A stretch of DNA of 64,000 bases from Streptomyces misionensis (GTDB taxonomy: Bacteria; Actinomycetota; Actinomycetes; Streptomycetales; Streptomycetaceae): assembly GCF_007896895.1 (NCBI RefSeq), contig NZ_VOGW01000187.1:36688-100687 (forward strand). The letters run 5' to 3'. The notes below the pieces were generated by a model that was given only the letters and a program-made list of their open reading frames with translations, did no database searches and was not told the DNA's origin. Below, in pieces: positions 48,645-58,407 of this stretch; the stretch's first letter is position 1, and the number at the start of each line of letters is the position of its first letter. The position numbers were made by a program, and so were the translations under genes.

Positions 48645-50429
48645 ATGACCAACAAGGACGCACGCACGCCTGCCTCCGCCCAGGACGACATGTCCGAGGA
48701 GGCCGGGAAGTCCATCGGCTGGCACAAGGCGTATGTCGCGGGCTCGCGCCCCGATCTGCGCGTGCCGGTCCGTCAGGTGCACCTCACCAACGGGCAGTCG
48801 GTCACTCTGTACGACACGTCGGGCCCGTACACCGATCCGCACGTCGACACCGATGTCCGCAGGGGCCTGACGCCGCTGCGGGAGAACTGGATCATCGCCC
48901 GCGGCGACACCGAGGAGTACGCGGGCCGTCCCGTCCGCCCCGAGGACGACGGAATCAAGCACACGTCGCCGCGCGGCGGGCTGCGCAACCTCGACGCGGT
49001 CTTCCCGGGACGCCCCCGTCAGCCCCGGCGGGGCCGCGACGGACAGGCGGTGACGCAGCTCGCGTATGCGCGCCGGGGGGAGATCACCCCCGAGATGGAG
49101 TTCGTGGCCCTCCGGGAGAACGTCTCCCCCGAGGTGGTCCGCGAGGAGATCGCCGCGGGCCGCGCGGTGCTGCCGGCCAACGTCAATCACCCGGAGATCG
49201 AGCCGATGATCATCGGCAAGCGGTTCCTGGTGAAGGTGAACGCCAACATCGGCAACTCCGCGGTGACCTCGTCCATCGAGGAGGAGGTGGAGAAGATGAC
49301 CTGGGCGACCCGCTGGGGCGCCGACACGGTCATGGACCTCTCCACCGGCCGCAACATCCACACCACCCGTGAGTGGGTGCTGCGCAACTCCCCCGTTCCC
49401 ATCGGCACGGTGCCGCTCTACCAGGCCCTGGAGAAGGTCGACGGCAGGGCCGAGGAACTGACCTGGGAGATCTACAAGGACACGGTCATCGAGCAGGCCG
49501 AGCAGGGCGTTGACTACATGACGGTCCACGCGGGTGTGCGGCTGCCGTTCGTGCCGCTCACGGCCAACCGCAAGACCGGCATCGTCTCGCGTGGCGGCTC
49601 CATCATGGCCGCGTGGTGCCTGGCACACCACAAGGAGTCGTTCCTCTACGAGAACTTCGAGGAACTCTGCGAGATCCTCGCCGCCTACGACGTCACGTAC
49701 TCGCTGGGCGACGGTCTGCGGCCCGGCTCCATCGCCGACGCCAACGACGAGGCACAGCTCGCGGAACTGCGCACGCTCGGGGAACTCGGGCGGATCGCCA
49801 GGCGTTTGAACGTACAGACGATGATCGAGGGCCCCGGGCACGTCCCGATGCACAAGATCAGGGAGAACATCGACCTTCAGCAGGAGATCTGCGATGAAGC
49901 TCCGTTCTATACGCTCGGCCCGCTGACCACGGACATCGCGCCGGCGTACGACCACATCACCTCCGGCATCGGCGCCGCGATGATCGCCTGGTGGGGCACG
50001 GCGATGCTCTGCTACGTCACGCCCAAGGAGCACCTGGGCCTGCCCAATCGGGACGACGTCAAGACCGGCGTCATCACCTACAAGATCGCCGCCCATGCGG
50101 CCGACCTCGCCAAGGGGCACCCGGGCGCGCAGGAGTGGGACGACGCGCTGTCGGACGCGCGCTTCGAGTTCCGGTGGGAGGACCAGTTCAACCTGGCCCT
50201 CGACCCGGACACGGCCCGCGAGTTCCACGACGAGACCCTGCCGGCCGAGCCCGCCAAGACGGCGCACTTCTGCTCGATGTGCGGTCCGAAGTTCTGCAGC
50301 ATGAAGATCTCGCAGGACATCCGCCGCGAGCACGGCGGCAGCCGGGCGGAGATCGAGGAGGGGATGGCGCTGAAGTCGGCGGAGTTCGCGGCCTCGGGGA
50401 ACCGGGTGTATCTGCCGGTCGCGGACTGA
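48645..50429 (+). CDS. thiC: Phosphomethylpyrimidine synthase ThiC
   Basis: This 594-residue radical SAM enzyme converts aminoimidazole ribotide to the pyrimidine half of thiamine. The non-canonical cluster motif is near the C-terminus: C543-SM-C546-GPKF-C551. Core segments include GLRNLDAVFPGRP, NANIGNSAVTSSIEEEVEK and EGPGHVPMHKI. The length is full for the family. It starts five bases after the riboswitch end with GGGAGTAGG as ribosome binding site. Confidence 0.98.
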   Translation: MTNKDARTPASAQDDMSEEAGKSIGWHKAYVAGSRPDLRVPVRQVHLTNGQSVTLYDTSGPYTDPHVDTDVRRGLTPLRENWIIARGDTEEYAGRPVRPEDDGIKHTSPRGGLRNLDAVFPGRPRQPRRGRDGQAVTQLAYARRGEITPEMEFVALRENVSPEVVREEIAAGRAVLPANVNHPEIEPMIIGKRFLVKVNANIGNSAVTSSIEEEVEKMTWATRWGADTVMDLSTGRNIHTTREWVLRNSPVPIGTVPLYQALEKVDGRAEELTWEIYKDTVIEQAEQGVDYMTVHAGVRLPFVPLTANRKTGIVSRGGSIMAAWCLAHHKESFLYENFEELCEILAAYDVTYSLGDGLRPGSIADANDEAQLAELRTLGELGRIARRLNVQTMIEGPGHVPMHKIRENIDLQQEICDEAPFYTLGPLTTDIAPAYDHITSGIGAAMIAWWGTAMLCYVTPKEHLGLPNRDDVKTGVITYKIAAHAADLAKGHPGAQEWDDALSDARFEFRWEDQFNLALDPDTAREFHDETLPAEPAKTAHFCSMCGPKFCSMKISQDIRREHGGSRAEIEEGMALKSAEFAASGNRVYLPVAD

Positions 50430-50529
50430 GCAGGGCAGGCTGGACTCGCCGTTCCAGCGGGCCGGCCGGTATCGGCTCGGTGGACGGCGGGTGCGGCCGG
50501 CCGGCTGCGGTGTGGCCGCTCGGCGGGGG

Positions 50530-51348
50530 TCAGTCCGGCTGGTGCTCCGGGCCGCCGTAGTCGGGACTGGTGTAGTCGGGGCTGGTGAAGCGGGGGCGGT
50601 CGGTGCGGACGCCGTCGCCGGGGCTGCTGAAGCCGGGACGGTCGTAGCCCAGCCGGGGCATACGGTCGCGCGGAGCGGCCGTGCGGTGCGGTGCGGTCGG
50701 CCCTGGTTCGCCGAGTGCCTCCCGCAGGAACGGCAGGATGCCACGCTCCAGCAGGGCGTCCTGCCAGGCGGCTCTGGCGCCGGCCACTTCCTCGGCGGCG
50801 GCGTCACGGGCCCGGGACTCGGGCGAGGTGCCGTTGCGCAGCGCGGTGAGCAGCAGTCCGGCGGCGGCGACGAGGAGCGCGGCCACGGTCAGGGCCCCGA
50901 ACACCCAGCCGGCGGTGAGCATGGTGCCGGCCAACGGCTGTCCGGAGTCCAGGCTTCTCAGGATGTAGCCGATGAGCAGGAATATCGCCGCCGCGGTGGC
51001 GGAGAGGAGGGGTGCCAGAACGGCGACGACCGCGACGGCACCCGCCCCGTGGGGCCCGGCGGCCGGGTCCGTACCGGTGGGGCCGGAGTCGTCCGTGGCC
51101 GTGGGGGCGGGCGGTTCGGGGCGGCGCAGTGCGTCGCGTATCCGTACGTAGTGCGCGTACTCGTCGGCCGCGGCCGACGTGATGAGCGCGGAGGCGTCGA
51201 TGGCCATGGTGCGCAGTTGGGCGGGGCTGAGCCGCTGTCCGGCGGCGGCCAGTTCCGCTCGGTGTGGTGCGGAGCGCAGAACCTCGTCGAGGAGCCGCTC
51301 GAATTCCTGGCGGTCCTCGCTCCGCAGGTGCTGCGGAAGGCTGTTCAT
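50530..51348 (-). CDS. Membrane protein of unknown function
   Basis: This 272-residue protein has an N-terminal soluble part of about 100 residues (FERLLDEVLRSAPHRAELAAAGQRLSPAQLRTMAIDASALI). Two hydrophobic segments follow (about 112-140 and 150-180), then a cytoplasmic tail ending in repeated SPDY motifs (TSPDYTSPDYGG). I chose ATG 51348 because GGGGG lies six bases upstream; ATG 51354 is too close. I do not recognise a family. Confidence 0.7.
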   Translation of the reverse strand: MNSLPQHLRSEDRQEFERLLDEVLRSAPHRAELAAAGQRLSPAQLRTMAIDASALITSAAADEYAHYVRIRDALRRPEPPAPTATDDSGPTGTDPAAGPHGAGAVAVVAVLAPLLSATAAAIFLLIGYILRSLDSGQPLAGTMLTAGWVFGALTVAALLVAAAGLLLTALRNGTSPESRARDAAAEEVAGARAAWQDALLERGILPFLREALGEPGPTAPHRTAAPRDRMPRLGYDRPGFSSPGDGVRTDRPRFTSPDYTSPDYGGPEHQPD

Positions 51349-51536
51349 GTGCATCCCCCGATGCTCCGTAGGGCTTGGGGCTCGCACACCGGCGAGCCGT
51401 CGGGCAGAAACGGAGGGGAGCCTGCTACGGATAAGCCGATGGTAGAGCCGCGACGGCGCGTGGTGACAGGGGATTGCCGGAAATTGCCTCCCGGCCTGCG
51501 TGGACCCCGCGGGAGGAAGTCCCGCCGGAGGAACGG

Positions 51537-52613
51537 TCAGTGCTCCAGGGGGAGTTGCCGGACCAGCAGCTTTCCGGCCATGGTCACTCCGCCGTCCATC
51601 GCGATGGCGAGTCCGTCGGCGTAGACATGCGGTCCCTCGACGACCGGGCCGCTGCCCTCCTCGTCGTCCTCGGAGCCGACCTCGCCCAGGAGGTAGGGGA
51701 TGGGGCTGTGGCCGTGCACGATCCGGCTGCCGCCGTAGGTGTCGAGCAGGGTGCGCACGGCGTCGGCGCCGCCCTCGTCGCGGAAGGAGAAGCGCTTGGT
51801 GAACTTGCGGAACAGGTCCCAGCACTCGTCCGCGTCGTTGCGGGTGAGCGTCTCGCGGACGTTGTCGTTGACGGCCTCGATCGAGTCGCCGAAGTCCAGG
51901 TAGGCGGTGGTGTCGGAGTGCACCAGCAGATAGCCGTCGACCTCCTCGACGGCGTCCAGGCGGGCCATCCACTGGAGATGGTGGTCCTGGAGGCGGTCCA
52001 TGTCGGTCTTCTGGCCGCCGTTGAGCAGCCAGGCCGCCTGGAAGGTGGCCGTGCCCGCGCCAGAGTTGACGGGCGTGTCGCCGAATCGCTTGGCGCCGAG
52101 CAGAAGCAGTTCGTGGTTGCCCATGAGGGCCTTGCAGTAGCCGCCGGCCGCGGCCGCCTCGGCGGACAGCCGCATCACCAGGTCGATGACGCCGATGCCG
52201 TCCGGGCCCCGGTCGGTGAAGTCGCCGAGGAACCACAGCCGGGTGGTGCCGGCGCACCACTGGCCCGCCTCGTCGACGAGGCCCTGTTCCCGCAGGGCGG
52301 TCATCAGTTCGTCGAGGTAGCCGTGGACGTCGCCGACGACGAACAGCGGGCCGGGGCCGGCCGCGGGCTGCGGGGCCGCGGCGGCGAACGCCGGATCGAC
52401 GGGGACCTGGAGCGTGTCGCCGCGGTTGATGACGGGCAGATCGCGCTGGGTGGGCGTGTACCCCTCGGGGTACGACTCGGCGGGCGGGGCGGTGTCGTCC
52501 TGCTGGTCCTGCTGGACGTACGGACCGGTCTCGTGGACGTACGCGGGTACCCGGAAGTCGCGCAGCGTCGCCGTCCGCTCCACCTCGGGTCCCTGACCGG
52601 CCCCCTGAGTCAT
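51537..52613 (-). CDS. Metallophosphoesterase (PPP-type serine/threonine phosphatase fold)
   Basis: This 358-residue protein has the calcineurin-like motifs in order: GDVHG (residue 94), GDFTDRG (about 129), GNHE (about 165), HSD (about 233) and GHSP (about 302). These bind two metals. Bacterial PPP enzymes dephosphorylate proteins or Ap4A. The N-terminus (1-88) is a disordered extension. The ATG follows GAGGGG. Confidence 0.9.
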   Translation of the reverse strand: MTQGAGQGPEVERTATLRDFRVPAYVHETGPYVQQDQQDDTAPPAESYPEGYTPTQRDLPVINRGDTLQVPVDPAFAAAAPQPAAGPGPLFVVGDVHGYLDELMTALREQGLVDEAGQWCAGTTRLWFLGDFTDRGPDGIGVIDLVMRLSAEAAAAGGYCKALMGNHELLLLGAKRFGDTPVNSGAGTATFQAAWLLNGGQKTDMDRLQDHHLQWMARLDAVEEVDGYLLVHSDTTAYLDFGDSIEAVNDNVRETLTRNDADECWDLFRKFTKRFSFRDEGGADAVRTLLDTYGGSRIVHGHSPIPYLLGEVGSEDDEEGSGPVVEGPHVYADGLAIAMDGGVTMAGKLLVRQLPLEH

Positions 52614-52875
52614 CAGACCCCTCCACCATCGCGCCGCATCTGCACCGCTTCGGACTGCCTGGTCGCAGCGGTCCGCGGTGTCGTGGGCCCATCATAGGAA
52701 TGCGCGTCGCGCCATGTGATGACCCAGGGGTGGTGAATCGGAACAAGGCTCCACCGCACCACCGCTTTCGCCCGGTTTGGGCAGATGTTCGCCGGCGGTC
52801 CGGGGACCGCCGGCCGTGTGCGGTCCGGGCGGCGTGGGCCCGAGGGCCCTTCCCGGAGCCTTGGTGCCGCCCGTG
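52614..52875. other. Intergenic region without recognised feature
   Basis: 262 bases between the LacI-type gene end and the metallophosphoesterase start, both on the minus strand. It should hold the latter's promoter. I see no strong hairpin and no gene. Confidence 0.4.
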
Positions 52876-53988
52876 CTACGCGTCGTCCGGGGTGCGCGGC
52901 GGGCTGACCGTGGTGCGCGGGGGCCGCCGCTGGGAGGACGTGCGGACGATCAGTTCGGTCGGTATCACCTGCTCCACCGGCTGCTCCGACTCCACGCCCT
53001 CGATGGCGTCGATGAGCAGTTGTACGACGGCCGTGCCGATGCGGCGCGGCTTCAGGGAGAGCGTGGTGATGGGCGGCTCGGTGCTGGCGTACACGGTGGA
53101 CTCGCTGCAGCACACCAGCAGCAGGTCTTCGGGGACGCGCAGCCCGTAGCGGCGGGCGGCGGCGAGCAGATCGGTGCCGTTGGGGTCGAACAGGCCGTAG
53201 ACGGCGTCGGGCCGGTCCGGGCGGGCGAGCAGCCGGTCGGCCGCGACGGCGCCCGCGCACGGGTCGTGCGCCGGATAGGTCTCGTAGACCGGGTCCTGGC
53301 CGACCCGCTCGCACCAGTGCAGGTAGGCCGTGGTCGACAGGTGGGTGTACGTGTCGGTCGAGGTGCCCGTGAGCAGGCCGATACGGCGGGCGCCGGCGGC
53401 GGCGAGGTGGTCCAGGATGCCGAGGACGGCGGCCTCGTGGTCGTTGTCGACCCAGGCGGTGACCGGGAGCGCGCCGGCCGGTCGGCCGTCGGAGACGACG
53501 GGCAGGCCCTGGCGGACCAGTTCGCTGACCACCGGATCCTGGTCGGAGGGGTCGATGACGACGGTGCCGTCCAGGGCGACGTTGGACCACACGTCGTGGC
53601 GGGAGGTCGCGGGCAGGATGACCAGGGCGTAGCCCCGGGCGAGCGCGGCCGAGGTGGCGGCCCGCGCCATTTCGGCGAAGTACGCGAACTCGGTGAAGGT
53701 GAAAGGTTCATCCCCGTACGTCGTCACCGTCAGGCCGATCAGGCCCGACTTGCCGGTACGGAGGGTGCGGGCGGCGGCCGAGGGGCGGTACCCCAGCCGG
53801 TCGGCGACCTCGCGGACGTGGCGCCGGGTGGCATCCGGGAGCCGGCCCTTGCCGTTGAGGGCGTCGGAGACGGTCGTGATGGAGACGCCGGCGGCGGCGG
53901 CCACGTCCCTGATGCCTGCCCGGCCCGGCCTGCTGCCTCGACGTGAGGTTTCCGCGCGGCTCACCTGGTGCTTCCCTGCTGCTGTCAT
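52876..53988 (-). CDS. LacI family transcriptional regulator
   Basis: This 370-residue regulator has the N-terminal helix-turn-helix (residues about 24-75, IRDVAAAAGVSITTVSDALNGKGRLPDATRRHVREVADRLGYRPSAAARTLR) and a periplasmic-binding-like effector domain (about 80-345). ATG 53988 lies nine bases after TACTAT (54003-53998), a perfect-looking -10, so the 5' leader is almost nil. No sugar operon is nearby, so its regulon is elsewhere. A LacI-type half palindrome is found upstream. Confidence 0.92.
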   Translation of the reverse strand: MTAAGKHQVSRAETSRRGSRPGRAGIRDVAAAAGVSITTVSDALNGKGRLPDATRRHVREVADRLGYRPSAAARTLRTGKSGLIGLTVTTYGDEPFTFTEFAYFAEMARAATSAALARGYALVILPATSRHDVWSNVALDGTVVIDPSDQDPVVSELVRQGLPVVSDGRPAGALPVTAWVDNDHEAAVLGILDHLAAAGARRIGLLTGTSTDTYTHLSTTAYLHWCERVGQDPVYETYPAHDPCAGAVAADRLLARPDRPDAVYGLFDPNGTDLLAAARRYGLRVPEDLLLVCCSESTVYASTEPPITTLSLKPRRIGTAVVQLLIDAIEGVESEQPVEQVIPTELIVRTSSQRRPPRTTVSPPRTPDDA

Positions 53989-54406
53989 GGCGAGCCGATA
54001 GTAGGGCTCATGCGGTGGGGTAGCGCGGACGCATATGCACTCGTTGACAGGCACGTTTCTGCATGGCCGTTTGGGGTCAACTGCCTGTGATTGAAAGGTA
54101 GTTGAGCGCTTTCTTTGCAAGACATGGCGTGACGGCCCGGATGAGCCTGCCAATGGTCCGATGTTTCGAAGAGGTCTCAACTCACCTTCACGGGTGATGC
54201 GCGCCAGGGCGTAAGCCACCGGCGCGTAGATATATGTGCGGTGCGCCCCCCGAAACCGGTGCCTTCATGGCGCGATGCCCGTGTTGCCGCCGCGATCCAT
54301 GAGGTTTGCCCACGACCCATACTCAGCGGAGCCGAATCCTCATATGGTGAGCAGTATTGGAAGCCGGTGGTGTGACGGTCCGCCGGTGGTCGCGAGGAGG
54401 ACTGCG
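53989..54406. promoter_or_regulatory. Divergent region between LacI gene and hisC
   Basis: This 418-base gap contains no gene I can support. It has a minus-strand -10 TACTAT (53998-54003), a candidate LacI-type operator around AGCGCT (54105-54110), AT-rich stretches (54050-54120) and the hisC ribosome binding site GAGGAGG (54394-54400). Confidence 0.5.
54102..54113. promoter_or_regulatory. Candidate LacI-family operator
   Basis: TTGAGCGCTTTC contains the AGCGCT core with central CG and one good arm of the GAAAGCGCTTTC type used by many LacI-family repressors. It lies about 115 bases upstream of the LacI gene, consistent with autoregulation. Confidence 0.4.
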
Positions 54407-55486
54407 GTGAGCGAGACGAGCCCCAAGCTGCGCGCCGAGCTGGAGGGTATCCCCACCTACAAGCCGGGCAAGCCGGCCGCGGCCGACGGGCCGGTCGCCT
54501 ACAAGCTGTCCTCGAACGAGAACCCCTACCCGCCGCTGCCCGGTGTGCTGGAGTCCGTGACCGCGGCCGCCGCCTCCTTCAACCGCTACCCGGACATGTC
54601 GTGCGCCGCCCTGACACAGGAGCTGGCGGAGCGCTTCGGAGTGCCGGCCGCCCATGTGGCCACCGGCACGGGCTCGGTCGGCGTGGCGCAGCAGCTGATC
54701 CAGTCCACCAGCGGTCCCGGCGACGAGGTGATCTACGCCTGGCGGTCCTTCGAGGCGTACCCGATCATCACGCAGATCAGCGGGGCCCGGTCGGTGCGGG
54801 TGCCGCTCACGTCCGGTGATGTGCACGACCTGGACGCGATGGCCGAGGCGATCACCGACCGGACGCGGCTGATCTTCGTCTGCAACCCCAACAACCCGAC
54901 CGGCACGGTGGTGCGGCGGGCCGAGCTGGAGCGCTTCCTCGACCGGGTCCCCCGGGATGTGCTGGTGGTGCTGGACGAGGCGTACCGGGAGTTCATCCGC
55001 GACCCCGAGGTGCCCGACGGCGTCGAGCTGTACCGGGAGCGCCCCAATGTCTGCGTCCTGCGGACGTTCTCCAAGGCGTACGGCCTCGCCGGGCTGCGGG
55101 TCGGTTTCGCGATCGCCCATGAGCCGGTGGCCGCGGCACTGCGCAAGACGGCGGTGCCTTTTGGGGTGAGCCAGCTGGCGCAGGAGGCGGCGATCGCCTC
55201 GCTGCGGGCGGAGGACGAGCTGCTGGGCCGCGTCGGCTCGCTGGTCTGCGAGCGCACGCGTGTGGTCGACGGGCTGCGCGCGCAAGGATGGACGGTGCCG
55301 GAGACGCAGGCCAACTTCGTGTGGCTGCGGCTCGGGGAGCGGACGACCGCGTTCGCTCAGGCCTGTGAGGAGCACGGGGTCGTGGTTCGGCCGTTCGCGG
55401 GCGAGGGAGTCCGGGTCACGGTCGGCGAGGCCGAGGCGAACGACATCTTCCTGAAGGTGGCGGAGGCGTTCCACAAGGAGATGTAG
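54407..55486 (+). CDS. hisC: Histidinol-phosphate/aromatic aminotransferase
   Basis: This 359-residue fold-type I aminotransferase has KLSSNENPYPPLPGV at the start, CNPNNPTGT near residue 163, the Schiff-base lysine K223 in RTFSKAYGLAGLRVG, and the C-terminal Arg motif GVRVTVG. It interconverts imidazoleacetol phosphate or aromatic keto acids and amino acids. It stands outside a his operon, so it may be the paralogue acting on aromatic substrates. GTG 54407 follows GAGGAGG. Confidence 0.9.
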   Translation: MSETSPKLRAELEGIPTYKPGKPAAADGPVAYKLSSNENPYPPLPGVLESVTAAAASFNRYPDMSCAALTQELAERFGVPAAHVATGTGSVGVAQQLIQSTSGPGDEVIYAWRSFEAYPIITQISGARSVRVPLTSGDVHDLDAMAEAITDRTRLIFVCNPNNPTGTVVRRAELERFLDRVPRDVLVVLDEAYREFIRDPEVPDGVELYRERPNVCVLRTFSKAYGLAGLRVGFAIAHEPVAAALRKTAVPFGVSQLAQEAAIASLRAEDELLGRVGSLVCERTRVVDGLRAQGWTVPETQANFVWLRLGERTTAFAQACEEHGVVVRPFAGEGVRVTVGEAEANDIFLKVAEAFHKEM

Positions 55487-55510
55487 TCCGGCTCACACCG
55501 GAGAAGATCA

Positions 55511-55537
55511 CGGGCGCCCGGCTCTGCCGGGCGCCCG
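55511..55537 (+). terminator. Terminator after hisC
   Basis: A perfect 11-base stem (55511-55521 with 55527-55537) closes a CTCTG loop and is followed by TTT, which is also the start of parS site 11. The last stem base is the first parS base. Confidence 0.85.
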
Positions 55538-55550
55538 TTTCACGTGAAAC
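55537..55550. other. parS site 11
   Basis: Perfect GTTTCACGTGAAAC directly after the hisC terminator, sharing one base with it. Confidence 0.95.
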
Positions 55551-55715
55551 AGCGCTTTCGGGGGCATCTGTGCAGCTCGCGGCGGGGGCTGTCCGCGGGC
55601 CGGAAGATCCATGCCCGCCCAACGGCCCCTTCCTGGGGACAGGGTTCGGGCCATGGGGATCTTGACTGAGGGGCAAGAGGACGACCCCGGACTTCCTGGC
55701 CGAAAACCGGTGCGC

Positions 55716-55721
55716 CATAAT
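55716..55721 (+). promoter_or_regulatory. cydABCD -10 box
   Basis: CATAAT is a near-consensus -10 hexamer placed so that transcription would start at about 55728, immediately before the Rex operator. The -35 is not clear. Confidence 0.5.
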
Positions 55722-55731
55722 GGCTTGTGAA

Positions 55732-55747
55732 TGTGAACGCGTTCACA
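55732..55747. promoter_or_regulatory. Rex operator of the cyd operon
   Basis: TGTGAACGCGTTCACA is a perfect palindrome and matches the Rex operator of S. coelicolor cydABCD. Rex is released when NADH/NAD+ rises under low oxygen, so the operon would be induced by oxygen limitation. It lies about 85 bases before cydA. Confidence 0.92.
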
Positions 55748-55829
55748 AGCGCGTCCCGTTTGCCCCGTATGTACGTGACAGTCGGGGCGAATCGCCGCAG
55801 TACCACGGCGTAGTAAGGAGAGTGACGAC

Positions 55830-57338
55830 GTGGACTTGGCTTTGGCGCCGGAGACACTGGCGCGCTGGCAGTTCGGCATCACCACCGTCTACCACTTCCT
55901 GTTCGTTCCGCTGACGATCTCCCTGGCCGCCCTCACGGCCGGGCTGCAGACGGCTTGGGTCCGCACGGAGAAGGAGAAGTACCTCAGGGCGACCAAGTTC
56001 TGGGGCAAGCTCTTCCTGATCAACATCGCGATGGGTGTGGTCACCGGCATCGTTCAGGAGTTCCAGTTCGGCATGAACTGGTCGGACTACTCCCGCTTCG
56101 TCGGTGACATCTTCGGCGCCCCGCTCGCCTTCGAGGCGCTGATCGCCTTCTTCTTCGAGTCCACCTTCATCGGCCTGTGGATCTTCGGCTGGGACAAGCT
56201 GCCGAAGAAGATCCACCTGGCCTGCATCTGGATGGTCTCGATCGGCACGATCCTGTCGGCGTACTTCATCCTCGCGGCCAACTCCTGGATGCAGCACCCG
56301 GTCGGCTACAAGATCGACAAGGCCCGGGGACGCGCTGAGCTGACCGACTTCCTGGCGGTGCTGACCCAGAACACCGCCCTGAGTCAGGCCTTCCACACCC
56401 TCTCCGCCGCCTTCCTGACCGGTGGCGCCTTCATGGTCGGCATCTCCGCCTACCACCTGGCCCGCAAGAGGCACATCCGCGAGATGAAGACCTCGCTGCG
56501 GCTCGGTCTGATCACGGTGGTCATCGCCGGGCTGCTCACCGCGGTCAGCGGCGACACCCTCGGCAAGGTCATGTTCAAGCAGCAGCCGATGAAGATGGCC
56601 GCCGCCGAGGCGCTGTGGGACGGGCAGAAGCCGGCGCCGTTCTCGATCTTCGCCTACGGCGACGTCGAGAAGGGCCACAACACGGTCGCCATCGAGATAC
56701 CCGGCCTGCTCTCCTTCCTCGCCGACGACAACTTCACGTCGGAGGTCCCCGGGATCAACGACGTCAACAAGGCCGAGCAGCAGAAGTTCGGGCCCGGTGA
56801 CTACCGGCCCAACATCCCGGTCGCCTTCTGGGGCTTCCGCTGGATGATCGGCTTCGGCATGGCTTCCTTCGCCATCGGCCTGGCCGGACTGTGGCTGACC
56901 CGCAAGAAGTTCATGCTGCCCCAGCACCTGCGGGTCGGCGAGGACGAGATCCCGCACCTGGTGCTGTTCCCGAAGAAGGCGCTCAGCCCCAAGCTGGCGC
57001 CCTGGTTCTGGCGCATCGCGACCTGGACCATGGCCTTCCCGCTGATCGCCAACTCCTGGGGCTGGATCTTCACCGAGATGGGCCGCCAGCCGTGGGTCGT
57101 CTACGGCGTCCTGCAGACCAGGGACGCGGTCTCCCCCGGTGTCTCCCAGGGTGAGGTCCTCACCTCGTTGATCGTCTTCACCTCGCTGTACGCGGTCCTC
57201 GCGGTGGTCGAGGTCAAGCTGCTCGCGAAGTACGTCAAGGCGGGGCCGCCCGAGCTGACCGAGGACGACCTCAACCCGCCCACGAAGATCGGCGGCGACA
57301 CCCGTGACGCCGACAAGCCGATGGCCTTCTCGTACTAG
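55830..57338 (+). CDS. cydA: Cytochrome bd oxidase subunit I
   Basis: This 502-residue subunit carries the three hemes and the quinol site of the high-affinity terminal oxidase. About nine hydrophobic segments are visible. H22 in ITTVYHFLFVPL matches the heme b595 ligand. FGMNWSDYSRFVGDIFGAPLAFE is the conserved helix 2-3 region and GRQPWVVYGVLQTRDAVSP the C-terminal one. GTG 55830 follows AAGGAGA. It is the first gene of a Rex-controlled operon. Confidence 0.97.
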   Translation: MDLALAPETLARWQFGITTVYHFLFVPLTISLAALTAGLQTAWVRTEKEKYLRATKFWGKLFLINIAMGVVTGIVQEFQFGMNWSDYSRFVGDIFGAPLAFEALIAFFFESTFIGLWIFGWDKLPKKIHLACIWMVSIGTILSAYFILAANSWMQHPVGYKIDKARGRAELTDFLAVLTQNTALSQAFHTLSAAFLTGGAFMVGISAYHLARKRHIREMKTSLRLGLITVVIAGLLTAVSGDTLGKVMFKQQPMKMAAAEALWDGQKPAPFSIFAYGDVEKGHNTVAIEIPGLLSFLADDNFTSEVPGINDVNKAEQQKFGPGDYRPNIPVAFWGFRWMIGFGMASFAIGLAGLWLTRKKFMLPQHLRVGEDEIPHLVLFPKKALSPKLAPWFWRIATWTMAFPLIANSWGWIFTEMGRQPWVVYGVLQTRDAVSPGVSQGEVLTSLIVFTSLYAVLAVVEVKLLAKYVKAGPPELTEDDLNPPTKIGGDTRDADKPMAFSY

Positions 57339-57353
57339 GCCGAGGGGACAGTC

Positions 57354-58358
57354 ATGGAACTTCACGACGTCTGGTTCGTCCTGATCGCCGTCCTGTGGAC
57401 CGGCTACTTCTTCCTGGAGGGCTTCGACTTCGGGGTCGGCATCCTCACCAAGCTGCTGGCCCGGGACCGGGCCGAACGCAGGGTGCTCATCAACACCATC
57501 GGGCCGGTCTGGGACGGCAACGAGGTCTGGCTACTCACGGCGGGCGGCGCGACCTTCGCCGCCTTCCCGGAGTGGTACGCCACCCTCTTCTCCGGGTTCT
57601 ATCTGCCCCTGCTCCTCATCCTCGTCTGCCTGATCGTCCGGGGCGTCGCCTTCGAGTACCGGGCGAAGCGGCCCGAGGAGAACTGGCAGCGCAACTGGGA
57701 GACGGCGATCTTCTGGACCTCCCTGCTCCCGGCGTTCCTGTGGGGTGTGGCCTTCGGGAACATCGTGCGGGGCGTCAAGATCGACCAGCACTTCGAGTAC
57801 GTCGGCAGCGTCTGGGACCTGCTCAACCCCTATGCCCTGCTCGGCGGGCTGGTGACGCTCAGCCTGTTCACCTTCCACGGGGCGGTGTTCACGGCGCTCA
57901 AGACCGTCGGGGACATCCGGACGCGGGCGCGGCAGCTGGCCCGGTGGGCCGGACTCGTCGCCGCCGTGCTGGCGGTGGCCTTCCTGCTGTGGACGCAGGC
58001 CCACAGCGGTGACGGCAAGAGCCTCATCGCCCTGATCGTGGCGGTCGTCGCCCTGGTGGGCGCCCTGACGGCGAACCACCTCGGGCGTGAGGGATGGGCG
58101 TTCAGCCTGTCCGGCCTCACCATCGTGGCGGCCGTGGCGATGCTGTTCCTGTCGCTCTTCCCGGACGTCATGCCGTCCACCCTCAACGGGGACTGGAGCC
58201 TGACGGTCTCCAACGCCTCGTCGAGCCCGTACACCCTGAAGATCATGACCTGGCTGGCGGTGATCGCCACTCCGCTGGTGCTGCTCTATCAGGGCTGGAC
58301 CTACTGGGTGTTCCGCAAGCGGATCGGCACACAGCACATCGCCGAAGCCGCACATTGA
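57354..58358 (+). CDS. cydB: Cytochrome bd oxidase subunit II
   Basis: This 334-residue partner of CydA has about eight hydrophobic segments. It starts MELHDVWFVLIAVLWTGYFFLEGFDFGVGIL, the family signature, with NEVWLLTAGGATFAAFPEWYATLFSGFY next. It lies 15 bases after cydA. Confidence 0.97.
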   Translation: MELHDVWFVLIAVLWTGYFFLEGFDFGVGILTKLLARDRAERRVLINTIGPVWDGNEVWLLTAGGATFAAFPEWYATLFSGFYLPLLLILVCLIVRGVAFEYRAKRPEENWQRNWETAIFWTSLLPAFLWGVAFGNIVRGVKIDQHFEYVGSVWDLLNPYALLGGLVTLSLFTFHGAVFTALKTVGDIRTRARQLARWAGLVAAVLAVAFLLWTQAHSGDGKSLIALIVAVVALVGALTANHLGREGWAFSLSGLTIVAAVAMLFLSLFPDVMPSTLNGDWSLTVSNASSSPYTLKIMTWLAVIATPLVLLYQGWTYWVFRKRIGTQHIAEAAH

Positions 58359-58365
58359 GTCCGCC

Positions 58366-58393
58366 GGGGTGTGTTTCACGTGAAACACACCCC
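58366..58393. terminator. Perfect 28-base palindrome with central parS (site 12)
   Basis: Bases 58366-58393 form a perfect inverted repeat centred between 58379 and 58380. GGGGTGT arms flank parS 58373-58386. It begins eight bases after the cydB stop, inside the cyd operon, so as a hairpin it could attenuate cydCD (inference). Confidence 0.8.
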
Positions 58394-58407
58394 TTGGGCC
58401 GAAGGGC